Below, piece after piece: positions 54,663 through 63,959 of a stretch of DNA of 64,000 bases. Position 1 is the first letter of the stretch. The number at the start of each line of letters is the position of its first letter. The notes under the pieces were generated by a model. It was given only the letters and a program-made list of their open reading frames with translations, had not been told where the DNA came from and ran no database searches. This DNA is from Defluviitalea raffinosedens (GTDB taxonomy: Bacteria; Bacillota; Clostridia; Lachnospirales; Defluviitaleaceae). Made by a program: the position numbers and the translations under genes. The DNA lies in assembly GCF_016908775.1 (NCBI RefSeq), contig NZ_JAFBEP010000011.1:19862-83861 (forward strand). The letters are read 5' to 3'.

Positions 54663-55016
54663 GAGAAGTGTGAACTACCCACAACATTTCATGGCTCAGA
54701 TCCTCAAGATATAATCAAAATTCATCGATATTTTATACTAATCTCCTTTAATAATTTCTTGCAAGTTTCTTTTGAAATAATCTTTATAAAAAATCTCCGC
54801 CTGGCTTTTCTTTTAATACTTGCTAAAAAAGGAGATTGATTATTCAAAAACATAAAATTAATTGCAAACTCTCTTTAAGTAATATATCTATATTGCATTT
54901 ATTGAAAAATTTTTCGGTATTAATTATCGAAAATCTTTTTGGAGCAAAAAAATACTATCCTTCTCTTGTTAATATTTTTTATATACATAATTTGATCTTC
55001 TCGATTCGATATAATA
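54663..55016. other. AT-rich spacer without a clear gene
   Basis: About 350 bases. It contains short inverted pieces of AATCTCC and GGAGATT (near 54752, 54791 and 54830) but no convincing gene or terminator. Confidence 0.4.
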
Positions 55017-55757
55017 CTACTTCCAATTAACATAATCAACCAAATGTACCAATTCTTCAATTACACTTCTTAAGTCATCTTTTATCTTGTCAATATCATC
55101 TTTTTTTGCAATAAATCTTCTATTATGTGCACTTAAATCACCTAATGCTTTTATTTTAGGTATACTTTTACTTGCATTTCTGCTGATATTCCAACTTCTC
55201 TCATTTAATAAAGATGGTATCAAATCACTCAGATAAAAAAAGTTTCCATCTGCCCCTTTGATTTTATCTGCTATAGTATAGCGTTCAAATGCCTCAATAA
55301 TTAAAGTCTCTAGCATCTTTCGAATCATTACTAAACATGCATCATATAGCTTTAAATCATAACATACGCATGCTTGATTAGCTACTTTTTCGATGTAACC
55401 CCTTGTGTTAGCAACGATATCTAAATTAAAAAGGTCAGACGTTGGCTTTGGCTGCTCTACTTCGCCCAATTCTTTATCAATTTGAACTTTATAATTTAGT
55501 ATTAATTTATATCTACCATTATTCTTGATAAATTTAGCATTTTTCCCTTTTGAATTTTTTGATAAATAGCTAGATATATTGGAATACTCCCTCAAATTCA
55601 AAGCTCTAAAACATTCCTTAATATCAGATATCTCTATACTATCCAGTTTTTTTATAACAGTATTATAATAGACAAAATAATCTATTTGCTTACTTGAAGA
55701 TAACTCATGAAAATCTTTAATTCTGCTAACAAAAACATCCAGACTATTTCGACTCAT
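55017..55757 (-). CDS. Unknown protein: winged-helix-like plus HEPN/DUF4145-like domain
   Basis: Soluble protein of 246 residues that I do not recognise as a named family. Residues about 20-90 read like a small winged-helix unit ending NNGRYKLI. Residues about 115-245 are helical, with RKMLE (146-150) and LGDLSAH (205-211), a pattern seen in DUF4145/HEPN-type domains. HsdR in this window has RRALE and LGNTAVH at its N-terminus. The canonical HEPN RNase motif R-x4-6-H is not evident. The start overlaps the upstream gene by 14 bases after GGAGGAAGAA, so the two form one unit. A defence or regulatory role is inferred from location only. Confidence 0.6.
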   Translation of the reverse strand: MSRNSLDVFVSRIKDFHELSSSKQIDYFVYYNTVIKKLDSIEISDIKECFRALNLREYSNISSYLSKNSKGKNAKFIKNNGRYKLILNYKVQIDKELGEVEQPKPTSDLFNLDIVANTRGYIEKVANQACVCYDLKLYDACLVMIRKMLETLIIEAFERYTIADKIKGADGNFFYLSDLIPSLLNERSWNISRNASKSIPKIKALGDLSAHNRRFIAKKDDIDKIKDDLRSVIEELVHLVDYVNWK

Positions 55758-56670
55758 TTCTTCCTCCCTGAATTAAATCAAACTTAACATAATTTTCACC
55801 TACATGATTAAGAGAATATTTTCCATTCTCGTTTTTATATATAAACTGTTGCTTGTTTTTTATATCACGTAATGTTTGAGACAACAGTTTGGGAGTTTTT
55901 TGATTGACTAATCTTAGTGCAGTATGAATAATATGTGTATCAAACTCGGAAACACCTTTAATGTTTTTCAATAAATAACATAATAATAAAACCTGATCCT
56001 TTTGACCTTTAGGAGACACTCGACCATATTCATCTTTTAATTGAGTAGTTTCCTCTTCTGATAAATTAAGATCAATTATTGAATACGTTTCTCTTTTTGA
56101 ACTTCCTTTCTGTCTACCATTATTTAAATTCTTCTTGGATTTTTTATCAGAAATATTTCTCCCATAAATAATTGCTTTTGCTTCTTCATTTCCTTTATCT
56201 GTGATAATCATATCTTGTTCATTTAACTGGCTAATCAGATCATTATGAAATAATGTTTGCAAATTATTACTTAAATTAGCCTTCCGAGAAGGAGTTGAAC
56301 GATTGGTTCCTTCATATAAATTTACTATATCATTTCTATTAAACGGTTTTTGTCCATAGTTCGAAGCATAATAACAATAAACTAATACCCAGTCAGCTTC
56401 TCCTTTAGGCAGCCCCTTTTTAGCAATATCAAATATGCTTGGAATCTCTTCTTCTATCATTTTATTACTTAAATCAATATTCAAAATTTCTACATCTTTA
56501 ATATCTTCTTCAATACTTGCACTAGTAAAGGGTCTTTTTATAATATTTCTAGAAATACTTCTTATTAACTCTTCCTTAGTATCATTATATATCTCTTTGA
56601 CAGATTCATCATCTCCATCTAACTCCATCTCGAATCCATTATATGCTATTCTTATCTTTAAATTAGACAT
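55744..56670 (-). CDS. Unknown protein with two winged-helix-like repeats
   Basis: Soluble protein of 308 residues, not recognised. The first 40 residues form a beta-rich start (KIRIAYNGFEMELDGDDE). Two similar segments, about 89-168 and 219-296, each begin with a helix pattern (ADWVLVYCYY and KDQVLLLCYLL), continue through a Thr-Pro pair (RSTPSRK and QKTPKLL), and end in a beta-hairpin, like duplicated winged helices. A Lys/Ser-rich linker (172-195) joins them. The partner protein at 55017 has a third, related segment. ATG 56670 follows AAAGGAGTAATTGAT. It is divergent from hsdM. Confidence 0.55.
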   Translation of the reverse strand: MSNLKIRIAYNGFEMELDGDDESVKEIYNDTKEELIRSISRNIIKRPFTSASIEEDIKDVEILNIDLSNKMIEEEIPSIFDIAKKGLPKGEADWVLVYCYYASNYGQKPFNRNDIVNLYEGTNRSTPSRKANLSNNLQTLFHNDLISQLNEQDMIITDKGNEEAKAIIYGRNISDKKSKKNLNNGRQKGSSKRETYSIIDLNLSEEETTQLKDEYGRVSPKGQKDQVLLLCYLLKNIKGVSEFDTHIIHTALRLVNQKTPKLLSQTLRDIKNKQQFIYKNENGKYSLNHVGENYVKFDLIQGGRNESK

Positions 56671-56684
56671 ATCAATTACTCCTT

Positions 56685-56698
56685 TACTATATATAGTA
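56685..56698 (-). promoter_or_regulatory. Palindrome before the two-gene unit
   Basis: TACTATATATAGTA is a perfect 14-bp palindrome that overlaps the probable -10 (TATATA, with TTGTAG 17 bases upstream on the minus strand) and lies just before the ribosome site. It could be an operator for the winged-helix protein itself. Confidence 0.4.
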
Positions 56699-56932
56699 TT
56701 AATGATATTATTCTACAACTTTTAACTATAATTTACAACATTTTTACCCTAACCTAATAATAATTTGGGATGTTTTTGTTTGATATAAGTACAGTATTAC
56801 TTCCAAAAAATACGAATCAAACTCATATGTTAATTCTGTTCCTACTAGATATTTAAACAAATTAATCATCATCAAATAAAAATAACTAGCAGAAATACCC
56901 GTTCTATTATTGGTGTATATATAAAGCCATAT

Positions 56933-56961
56933 TTAAGAATTTGTAATTAATATGATATAAT
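56933..56961 (+). promoter_or_regulatory. Promoter of the hsdMSR operon
   Basis: TTAAGA (56933-56938), 17 bases, TATAAT (56956-56961) with extended TGA. The start codon is 36 bases downstream. Confidence 0.6.
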
Positions 56962-56996
56962 TAAGATAAAAAAATGAAGCAAATTTGGAGGTAATC

Positions 56997-58454
56997 ATGA
57001 TAACAGGCGAATTAAAAAATAAAGTAGATAAGATATGGGAGATATTCTGGACAGGTGGTATTACTAATCCTTTAGAGGTAATAGAACAGTTTACATATCT
57101 CCTTTTTATTAAGCAATTAGATGAAGTAGAAATAATCAAAGAAAATGAAGCGCAGTTTTTGGGTATTGAGTATACTGGATTATTCCCAAGTGATTTACCC
57201 TACCTGCGTTGGAGTAAATTTAAAAATTTAGAAGCGTCTGAAATGTATAACATCGTTCAAAATGAAGTCTTTCCATTTATAAAATCCTTACACCAGGATG
57301 GAAAATCTGCTTATTCTAAATACATGGGTGACGCTATTTTTAAAATACCAACTCCTCAGATGCTGTCCAAACTTGTTGACGGTATTGATCATTTAGATAT
57401 GCAGGATCAAGATACTAAAGGAGATTTATATGAATACCTTTTGTCAAAAATAGCTACAGCAGGTACTAACGGCCAATTCCGCACCCCAAGACATATAATA
57501 AAAATGATGGTTGAGCTGGTTAAACCAACACCAAGTGATATTATTGTTGACCCGGCTATGGGAACCGCAGGATTTCTTGTTGCGGCCCAAGAATACCTAA
57601 GAGATTATCATGCGGATTTATTCTTAAATGCAGGACTCAGAGAACATTTTAATAATACCATGTTTAATGGCTTTGATATGGATAGAACCATGTTGCGTAT
57701 TGGTGCCATGAACATGCTGCTCCATGGAGTGGACAATCCTACGATCGAATATCGCGATAGTCTGTCTGAGCAAAATACCGATATTGAAAAATATACCCTA
57801 GTGCTGGCCAATCCACCATTTAAAGGCTCCCTGGATTATGAGTCAGTAAGTTCAGATCTGCTAAAAGTAGTTAAGACAAAGAAAACAGAATTACTTTTCT
57901 TGGCACTGAACTTAAGAATTCTTAAAAAAGGTGGCAGAAGTGCTACCATTGTTCCTGATGGCGTCCTTTTTGGCAGCAGCAAAGCCCATAAACAAGTCCG
58001 TCAGGAATTAATAGAACATCATAAACTGGAAGCAGTGATCTCCATGCCCAGCGGTGTGTTTAAACCATATGCAGGTGTATCTACAGCCATACTGATCTTT
58101 ACTAAAACTGGTACTGGCGGTACGAATAAAGTTTGGTTCTATGATATGAAGGCAGATGGTTATTCCTTGGATGATAAAAGGCAACCAATAACTGAAAATG
58201 ATATCCCTGATATTATCACCAGATTTAATAATTTAGATGAAGAAAAGGATAGAAAACGCACAGATCAAAGCTTTTTTGTTGATGTCGATGAAATAAGAAA
58301 TAATGGGTACGACTTATCTATAAACAAATATAAAGAAATAGAATATGAAGAAGTAAAATATGACCATCCTGTAAAGATACTTGCAAAATTGATGGATTTA
58401 GAGCAAGAAATTATAGCAAGTATTAAGCAATTGGAGGAAATGTTAGATGAGTAA
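56997..58454 (+). CDS. hsdM: Type I restriction-modification methyltransferase subunit
   Basis: N6-adenine DNA methyltransferase subunit of a type I system, 485 residues. The N-terminal helical HsdM_N domain is followed by the SAM-binding motif DPAMGTAGFL and the catalytic NPPF. ANGQFRTP-like text (TNGQFRTPRHI) before it is the usual HsdM signature. ATG 56997 stands after TTTGGAGGTAATC; a TTG four codons earlier overlaps the ribosome site. The gene overlaps hsdS by eight bases. With HsdS it protects host DNA by methylation at the target site. Confidence 0.96.
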   Translation: MITGELKNKVDKIWEIFWTGGITNPLEVIEQFTYLLFIKQLDEVEIIKENEAQFLGIEYTGLFPSDLPYLRWSKFKNLEASEMYNIVQNEVFPFIKSLHQDGKSAYSKYMGDAIFKIPTPQMLSKLVDGIDHLDMQDQDTKGDLYEYLLSKIATAGTNGQFRTPRHIIKMMVELVKPTPSDIIVDPAMGTAGFLVAAQEYLRDYHADLFLNAGLREHFNNTMFNGFDMDRTMLRIGAMNMLLHGVDNPTIEYRDSLSEQNTDIEKYTLVLANPPFKGSLDYESVSSDLLKVVKTKKTELLFLALNLRILKKGGRSATIVPDGVLFGSSKAHKQVRQELIEHHKLEAVISMPSGVFKPYAGVSTAILIFTKTGTGGTNKVWFYDMKADGYSLDDKRQPITENDIPDIITRFNNLDEEKDRKRTDQSFFVDVDEIRNNGYDLSINKYKEIEYEEVKYDHPVKILAKLMDLEQEIIASIKQLEEMLDE

Positions 58455-59628
58455 AATTCAAGATTATTTTGTATTAATCAGAAACGGTGCAAATATACGA
58501 CAAAACAAAGAAAAGATAGGTTATCCAATCACTCGCATTGAAACTATTTCAGATGGTTATGTTGATAGAGAAAAAATGGGATATGCAGGAATAAAAGATC
58601 TTTCAAAATATGAAGATTACATATTGAAAACTGGAGATATATTAATGTCACATATAAACAGTGTGAATCACCTTGGAAAAGTAGCTCTTTATGAGAAAGA
58701 AAAAGATGAAAAAATCATTCATGGTATGAATTTACTTGTTTTGCGTCCAAATACCAAATTAATAATAAGTAAATACGCATATTATTATTTTAAAAGCCCA
58801 TACTTTAAAAAGCAACTCCCCAATATTACAAAAAACTCTGTAAATCAAGCTAGTTTTACTGTAACTGATTTAAAAAAATTGTATATATACGTTCCTTCTA
58901 TTGAAAAACAGAATACTATAGTTGAAATGTTAGATAAAGTACAGTCTCTAATAGACAAACGCAAACAGCAAATAGAATTCTGTAATGAGTTAATTAAATC
59001 CCAATTCGTAGAGATATTCGGAGATCCCAAAGTCAATCCCAAGCATTATAAAATGAAAAAGCTGGGTACGACTTTTGAAATTGTAAGCGGAGGAACACCA
59101 AAAACTCAAGTTGAAGATTATTGGAATCCTAACGATATATCGTGGATTGGCTCTAATATGTGTCAAGATAAAATTATATATAATAATGATGGGAAATTTA
59201 TATCATATTTAGGATTAGAAAACTCTTCAGCAAAAATTATAAAACCGAATGCAGTATTAGTAGCATTAGTTGGAGCAACTATAGGAAAAACTGCATTATT
59301 AAAATTTGAAACAGCTATTAATCAGAATATAGCAGCTATTAAAGTTTATGATAGTAATGAATATATACCTGAGTTTGTATTTTGGTATATGCAATTTATT
59401 TATTACCAATTCACAGCAATAAGTAAAAATAAATTCAAAATGGCTTCTCTAAATTTTTTGAAAGAGTTAGAAATATATCAAGTTCCAATTACTCTTCAAA
59501 GCCAATTTGCCGCCTTTGTTCAACAAGTTGAAAATTTAAGATCTTCACTTCAGCAAAGCCTTACAGAATTAGAAAACAACTTCAATTCTCTTATGCAAAA
59601 AGCTTTCAATGGAGAAGTGATTGCTTAA
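58447..59628 (+). CDS. hsdS: Type I restriction-modification specificity subunit
   Basis: DNA-recognition subunit, 393 residues. Two target-recognition domains are visible: about 1-150 and 200-350, each followed by a helical conserved region (EKQNTIVEMLDKVQSL near 155-170 and LQSQFAAFVQQVENL near 355-370) that sets the spacing. The second domain starts with FEIVSGGTPKTQ, a common opening; the first lacks this form. Length is normal, so the gene looks intact. The recognition sequence cannot be predicted. The start follows GGAGGAAATGTTAG inside hsdM. Confidence 0.92.
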   Translation: MSKIQDYFVLIRNGANIRQNKEKIGYPITRIETISDGYVDREKMGYAGIKDLSKYEDYILKTGDILMSHINSVNHLGKVALYEKEKDEKIIHGMNLLVLRPNTKLIISKYAYYYFKSPYFKKQLPNITKNSVNQASFTVTDLKKLYIYVPSIEKQNTIVEMLDKVQSLIDKRKQQIEFCNELIKSQFVEIFGDPKVNPKHYKMKKLGTTFEIVSGGTPKTQVEDYWNPNDISWIGSNMCQDKIIYNNDGKFISYLGLENSSAKIIKPNAVLVALVGATIGKTALLKFETAINQNIAAIKVYDSNEYIPEFVFWYMQFIYYQFTAISKNKFKMASLNFLKELEIYQVPITLQSQFAAFVQQVENLRSSLQQSLTELENNFNSLMQKAFNGEVIA

Positions 59629-59657
59629 GATAAATGGTTAAGGGGGGGTATACATTG

Positions 59658-62600
59658 ATGACTAACTTCGACTTTCTAAAAACCAAACAACAATATAACA
59701 GTTTTGCAGATAGCGCTATTGAAGCTGAGAAAAGTTTATTGGTTTCTCCTGCTACCTGTGCGATTCTATCAAGACGGGCGTTAGAATTAGCTGTAAAGTG
59801 GGTTTACAGCTTTGATGAGGATCTAAGAATTCCTTATCAAGATAATATATCAAGCTTAATCCATGAGCCAACCTTTCGTCAGATTATAGAACCCGGTTTA
59901 TTTCCTCTACTCAAATATGTCATAAAACTTGGTAATACAGCAGTTCATACAAATGCAATTATTAAAAGAGATGAAGCAGTTCTATCTTTAAGGAACCTTC
60001 ACGAATTTATACGTTGGATAGATTATTGCTATTCTGATGAATATACCTGTGGAGATTTTGATGAATCATTACTTCAAGAAAGTACTGAGAAACGTAAGCG
60101 TCCAGAAGAGCTTCAGGATCTATATGAACGCCTCAGTGCAAAAGATAAGAAGCTTGAAGAATTACGTAAAGAAAATGAAGAGCTTCGTCAGGCTATGACA
60201 GCTCATCGAATAGCTGCATACGAAAATTATGACTTTAAAGTAGATGAGATCAGTGAAGCTTTGACAAGAAAAAAATATATAGATGTCGAATTAAAACTGG
60301 CTGGTTGGAATATTGGTTCTGATTGCCTGCAAGAAGTACGTGTTGAAGGTATGCCAAATCCTACTGGAACAGGCTATGTAGATTATGTACTATATGGAGA
60401 TAATGGTAAACCATTAGCCGTAGTTGAAGCAAAGAAAACAAGTGTTGACCCAATCGCTGGTTCCCAGCAAGCAAAACTCTATGCAGATTGTTTACAAAAT
60501 CAATATTTGCAAAGACCTCTTATATTTACAACCAATGGATTTGAAATTCATTTTACAGATGATGTGGCAGGCTATCCCAGCAGAAGAGTATCTGGATTTT
60601 TCACCAAAGATGAATTACAACTTATTGTGGACAGAAGGACTCTAAAAAAGTCCCTAAATAATGTCGTTATTAACGATAATATTACGAACCGTTATTATCA
60701 GAAAGAGGCTATTATGGCTGTATGTGATGCAATTGAAAAGAAACATAGAAAGTTTCTGTTAGTCATGGCTACTGGCAGCGGTAAAACACGAGTTGCGGTT
60801 TCAATTGTAGACGTACTTACAAGACATAACTATGTTAAGAATATCCTTTTTTTAACCGATCGTGTGGCACTGGTAACTCAAGCAAAAAAGAGTTTTAATC
60901 ATCTCCTTCCCAATCTTACACTATGTAACTTACTGGATAATAGTGACAACCCGGAACAGGCAAGAATGGTATTTTCTACTTATCCGACTATGATGAATGC
61001 CATTGATGAGACAAAAACAAATACTGGCCGTAAACTTTTTACACCGGGACATTTTGACTTAATCATAATAGACGAAAGTCATAGAAGTATTTACAAGAAA
61101 TATCAGGACATATTTACTTATTTTGATTCCATGCTTCTGGGATTAACAGCAACCCCTAAGGATGAAATTGACAAGAATACATACTCTGTATTTGATATGG
61201 AAAATGGAGTTCCTACTTATGCCTATGAATTGGAAGAGGCAGTTCGTGATGGTTATTTGGTGGATTATCACACCATAGAGATTAAGTCAAAAATAATGGA
61301 AGAAGGTATTCATTATAACGATTTGACAGAAGAAGAAAAAGACCTGTTTGATGAAATCTTTGAAGATGATGAAAATATTGATGATACCATATCCAGCAGT
61401 GCAATCAATGAATGGCTCTTTAATACTGATACTATTGATATGGTACTCAATCAACTTATGGAGAAAGGCCTTAAGGTAGAAGGCGGAGATAAATTAGGTA
61501 AAACCATTATATTTGCTAAAAATAGTCCTCATGCTAAAGCTATAGTAGACAGATTTAATACCATTTACCCTGAGTATGGAAGTGATTTCATCAAACAAAT
61601 AGACTATAGCATAAAGTATGTTGATACATTGATAGAAAGTTTTAGTACGAAAGATAAAATACCACAAATTGCAGTTTCAGTGGATATGCTTGATACCGGA
61701 GTAGACATTCCAGAAATTTTAAACCTAGTATTCTTTAAGAAAGTCCGTTCAAAGTCTAAGTTCTGGCAGATGATCGGCCGAGGAACAAGATTATGCAAAG
61801 ACTTGTTTGGTGTAGGAAAAAACAAAGAGGGATTTCTTATCTTTGACTACTGTAATAATTTTGAGTTTTTCCGTGTAAATTCAAAAAACAAAGAAACAAA
61901 AATAGCTCAGTCACTAACAGAAAAGATTTTTAATACAAAGGTAAATATTGCTCGTGAACTACAAGACTTGCAATATCAAGAGGAAAAATATATCAAATAT
62001 CGAAACGAATTGATAGAAGAATTAGTTTCCAGTGTTAGAGTTTTGAATGAAGACAGCTTTAGGGTAAAACTTCATTTACGATATGTCGAGCAATTTAAAG
62101 ATCAATCAGCATGGCAAACATTAGAGTCAACCAATGTCAGTGATATTAGAGAGCATATCGCACCTCTCATCATATCTAAAGCTGATGATGAACTGGCAAA
62201 GCGTTTTGATTATCTGATCTATACCGTTAGCCTGGCTTATCTGCAGAATAAAAATGCTACGACACCGATTAGATCAATTATAACTACTGCAGAAGAACTG
62301 TCAAAACTAGGTTCAATTCCTGAAATTAGAGAGCAAAAACACGTAATAGATCAAGTTCAAACTGATAAATTCTGGGAACATGCTGATATTTTCGAACTGG
62401 AAAAAGTACGTGAAGCATTACGGGGACTTATCAAATACTTAGAAAAAAAGAAGCAACGAATTTATTATACCAATTTTACTGATAAAATAATAGACGTAAA
62501 AGAAGGCGAAGCTATTTACTCCATAAATGATCTTAAAGATTATAGAAAAAAGGTAGAACATTACTTAAAAGAACATGGAGATGTATTAGCCATTTATAAA

Positions 62601-63002
62601 TTACGAAACAACAAGCGACTTACCGAGAGTGATCTGAAAGAATTAGAAAGAATTCTATGGAATGAACTTGGAACCAAAAGCGACTATGAAAAAGAATTTA
62701 AAGATACTCCAGTGACTAAACTTGTAAGAAAAATCGTTGGTTTGGATAGAAACGCTGCAAACGAAGCATTTAGTAAATTCCTGAGCGATGAGCGACTTAA
62801 TGTGAACCAAACTAGATTTGTAAAACTTATCATAGATTATATCGTAGCTAATGGTATGATAGAAGATAAAAGTGTTTTCATGGAAGAACCATTCAGAAGC
62901 CTGGGAAGTATTACCTCTATCTTTAAAGACCATATGGACTACGCTAAAAGTATTATGGACGTTATTGATGAAATAAACAGAAATGCAGAAATAATAGCTT
63001 AA
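59658..63002 (+). CDS. hsdR: Type I restriction-modification endonuclease/translocase subunit
   Basis: DNA-translocating restriction subunit, 1114 residues. Residues about 10-125 are a DUF4145-like domain (RRALE at 39-43, LGNTAVH at 91-97), then a coiled coil. The PD-(D/E)xK nuclease lies near 245-265 (VDYVLYGD and VVEAKK). The SF2 motor has Walker A MATGSGKTR, the DEAD-type box DESH and motif VI GRGTRL. ATG 59658 is nine bases after GGGGGG; ATG 59634 has no ribosome site. The gene ends in a strong terminator before the tRNA array. Confidence 0.95.
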   Translation: MTNFDFLKTKQQYNSFADSAIEAEKSLLVSPATCAILSRRALELAVKWVYSFDEDLRIPYQDNISSLIHEPTFRQIIEPGLFPLLKYVIKLGNTAVHTNAIIKRDEAVLSLRNLHEFIRWIDYCYSDEYTCGDFDESLLQESTEKRKRPEELQDLYERLSAKDKKLEELRKENEELRQAMTAHRIAAYENYDFKVDEISEALTRKKYIDVELKLAGWNIGSDCLQEVRVEGMPNPTGTGYVDYVLYGDNGKPLAVVEAKKTSVDPIAGSQQAKLYADCLQNQYLQRPLIFTTNGFEIHFTDDVAGYPSRRVSGFFTKDELQLIVDRRTLKKSLNNVVINDNITNRYYQKEAIMAVCDAIEKKHRKFLLVMATGSGKTRVAVSIVDVLTRHNYVKNILFLTDRVALVTQAKKSFNHLLPNLTLCNLLDNSDNPEQARMVFSTYPTMMNAIDETKTNTGRKLFTPGHFDLIIIDESHRSIYKKYQDIFTYFDSMLLGLTATPKDEIDKNTYSVFDMENGVPTYAYELEEAVRDGYLVDYHTIEIKSKIMEEGIHYNDLTEEEKDLFDEIFEDDENIDDTISSSAINEWLFNTDTIDMVLNQLMEKGLKVEGGDKLGKTIIFAKNSPHAKAIVDRFNTIYPEYGSDFIKQIDYSIKYVDTLIESFSTKDKIPQIAVSVDMLDTGVDIPEILNLVFFKKVRSKSKFWQMIGRGTRLCKDLFGVGKNKEGFLIFDYCNNFEFFRVNSKNKETKIAQSLTEKIFNTKVNIARELQDLQYQEEKYIKYRNELIEELVSSVRVLNEDSFRVKLHLRYVEQFKDQSAWQTLESTNVSDIREHIAPLIISKADDELAKRFDYLIYTVSLAYLQNKNATTPIRSIITTAEELSKLGSIPEIREQKHVIDQVQTDKFWEHADIFELEKVREALRGLIKYLEKKKQRIYYTNFTDKIIDVKEGEAIYSINDLKDYRKKVEHYLKEHGDVLAIYKLRNNKRLTESDLKELERILWNELGTKSDYEKEFKDTPVTKLVRKIVGLDRNAANEAFSKFLSDERLNVNQTRFVKLIIDYIVANGMIEDKSVFMEEPFRSLGSITSIFKDHMDYAKSIMDVIDEINRNAEIIA

Positions 63003-63024
63003 TAGCAAAAATTCAAGAGAAACT

Positions 63025-63062
63025 AAAAAAGGACTTTCAATGTAAATTGAAAGTCCTTTTTT
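63025..63062 (+). terminator. Terminator of the hsdMSR operon
   Basis: A perfect stem of about 17 bp around GGACTTTCAAT/ATTGAAAGTCC with loop GTAA, followed by a T run. Confidence 0.92.
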
Positions 63063-63064
63063 AA

Positions 63065-63148
63065 TGCGGATGAAGGGACTTGAACCCCCACGGTATTGCT
63101 ACCACTAGAACCTGAATCTAGCGCGTCTGCCGATTCCGCCACATCCGC
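63065..63148 (-). tRNA. tRNA-Leu (CAG)
   Basis: 84 bases with a long variable arm; acceptor GCGGATG/CATCCGC, anticodon loop TTCAGGT, T loop TTCAAGT. CCA is not encoded. Confidence 0.95.
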
Positions 63149-63212
63149 ATATAAAAATATGAAATAAAAACCGCAAAATCCATATTGATTTTACAGCTCC
63201 TATTTCATTAAA

Positions 63213-63286
<74 letters not shown>

Positions 63287-63307
63287 ATAATGTTAGGAAT
63301 AAAAATA

Positions 63308-63393
63308 TGCCGGAGACCGGAATCGAACCGGTACGGTCGGTAAGGACCGCAGGATTTTAAGTCCTGTGCGTCTGCCAGTTCCGCCACTCCGGC
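63308..63393 (-). tRNA. tRNA-Leu (TAA)
   Basis: 86 bases with a long variable arm; acceptor GCCGGAG/CTCCGGC, anticodon loop CTTAAAA. CCA is not encoded. Confidence 0.95.
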
Positions 63394-63398
63394 ACATA

Positions 63399-63474
63399 TG
63401 GTGGGCGCAATAGGGCTCGAACCTATGACCCCCTGCTTGTAAGGCAGGTGCTCTCCCAGCTGAGCTATGCGCCC
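63399..63474 (-). tRNA. tRNA-Val (TAC)
   Basis: Acceptor GGGCGCA/TGCGCCC, anticodon loop CTTACAA, encoded CCA end. Confidence 0.96.
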
Positions 63475-63504
63475 ATATATACCTGTATCAATATGAAATT
63501 TTAC

Positions 63505-63581
63505 TGGTCTGGGTGACAGGACTTGAACCTGCGACCTCTAGAACCCCATTCTAGCGCGCTACCAAACTGCGCCACACCCAG
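63505..63581 (-). tRNA. tRNA-Pro (GGG)
   Basis: Acceptor CTGGGTG/CACCCAG, anticodon loop ATGGGGT read as anticodon GGG, encoded CCA end. Confidence 0.9.
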
Positions 63582-63612
63582 ACATTACGTCTGGCAATAC
63601 TTAAGATTAATA

Positions 63613-63689
<77 letters not shown>

Positions 63690-63714
63690 GCATTGAAAAA
63701 TATAAAACTGCTTA

Positions 63715-63791
63715 TGGTGGGCCTTCAGGGACTCGAACCCCGGACCGTCCGGTTATGAGCCGGATGCTCTAACCAACTGAGCTAAAGGCCC
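63715..63791 (-). tRNA. tRNA with CAT anticodon, probably tRNA-Ile2
   Basis: Acceptor GGGCCTT/AAGGCCC, anticodon loop CTCATAA, encoded CCA. The body (CTTTAGCTCAGTTGGTTAGAGC and CGGCTCATAACCG) resembles Bacillus tRNA-Ile(CAT), whose C34 becomes lysidine, more than elongator Met. It does not look like the initiator. Met cannot be ruled out. Confidence 0.85.
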
Positions 63792-63795
63792 AAAA

Positions 63796-63871
<76 letters not shown>

Positions 63872-63883
63872 ACAATCAGAGAA

Positions 63884-63955
63884 TGACCCATAGGAGACTC
63901 GAACTCCTGTTACCGCCGTGAAAGGGCGGTGTCTTAACCGCTTGACCAATGGGCC
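63884..63955 (-). tRNA. tRNA-Glu (TTC)
   Basis: Acceptor GGCCCAT/ATGGGTC, anticodon loop CTTTCAC. CCA is not encoded. Confidence 0.94.
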
Positions 63956-63959
63956 ATAT

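Noticed and set aside
54836..55030. 64-residue plus-strand frame near the unknown two-gene unit
   Set aside because: No ribosome site, AT-rich low-complexity product, and it overlaps the 3' end of the 55017 gene.
58447..59628. Truncated or phase-variable hsdS
   Set aside because: Two recognition domains and both spacer regions are present; no inverted repeats or second hsdS copy were seen.
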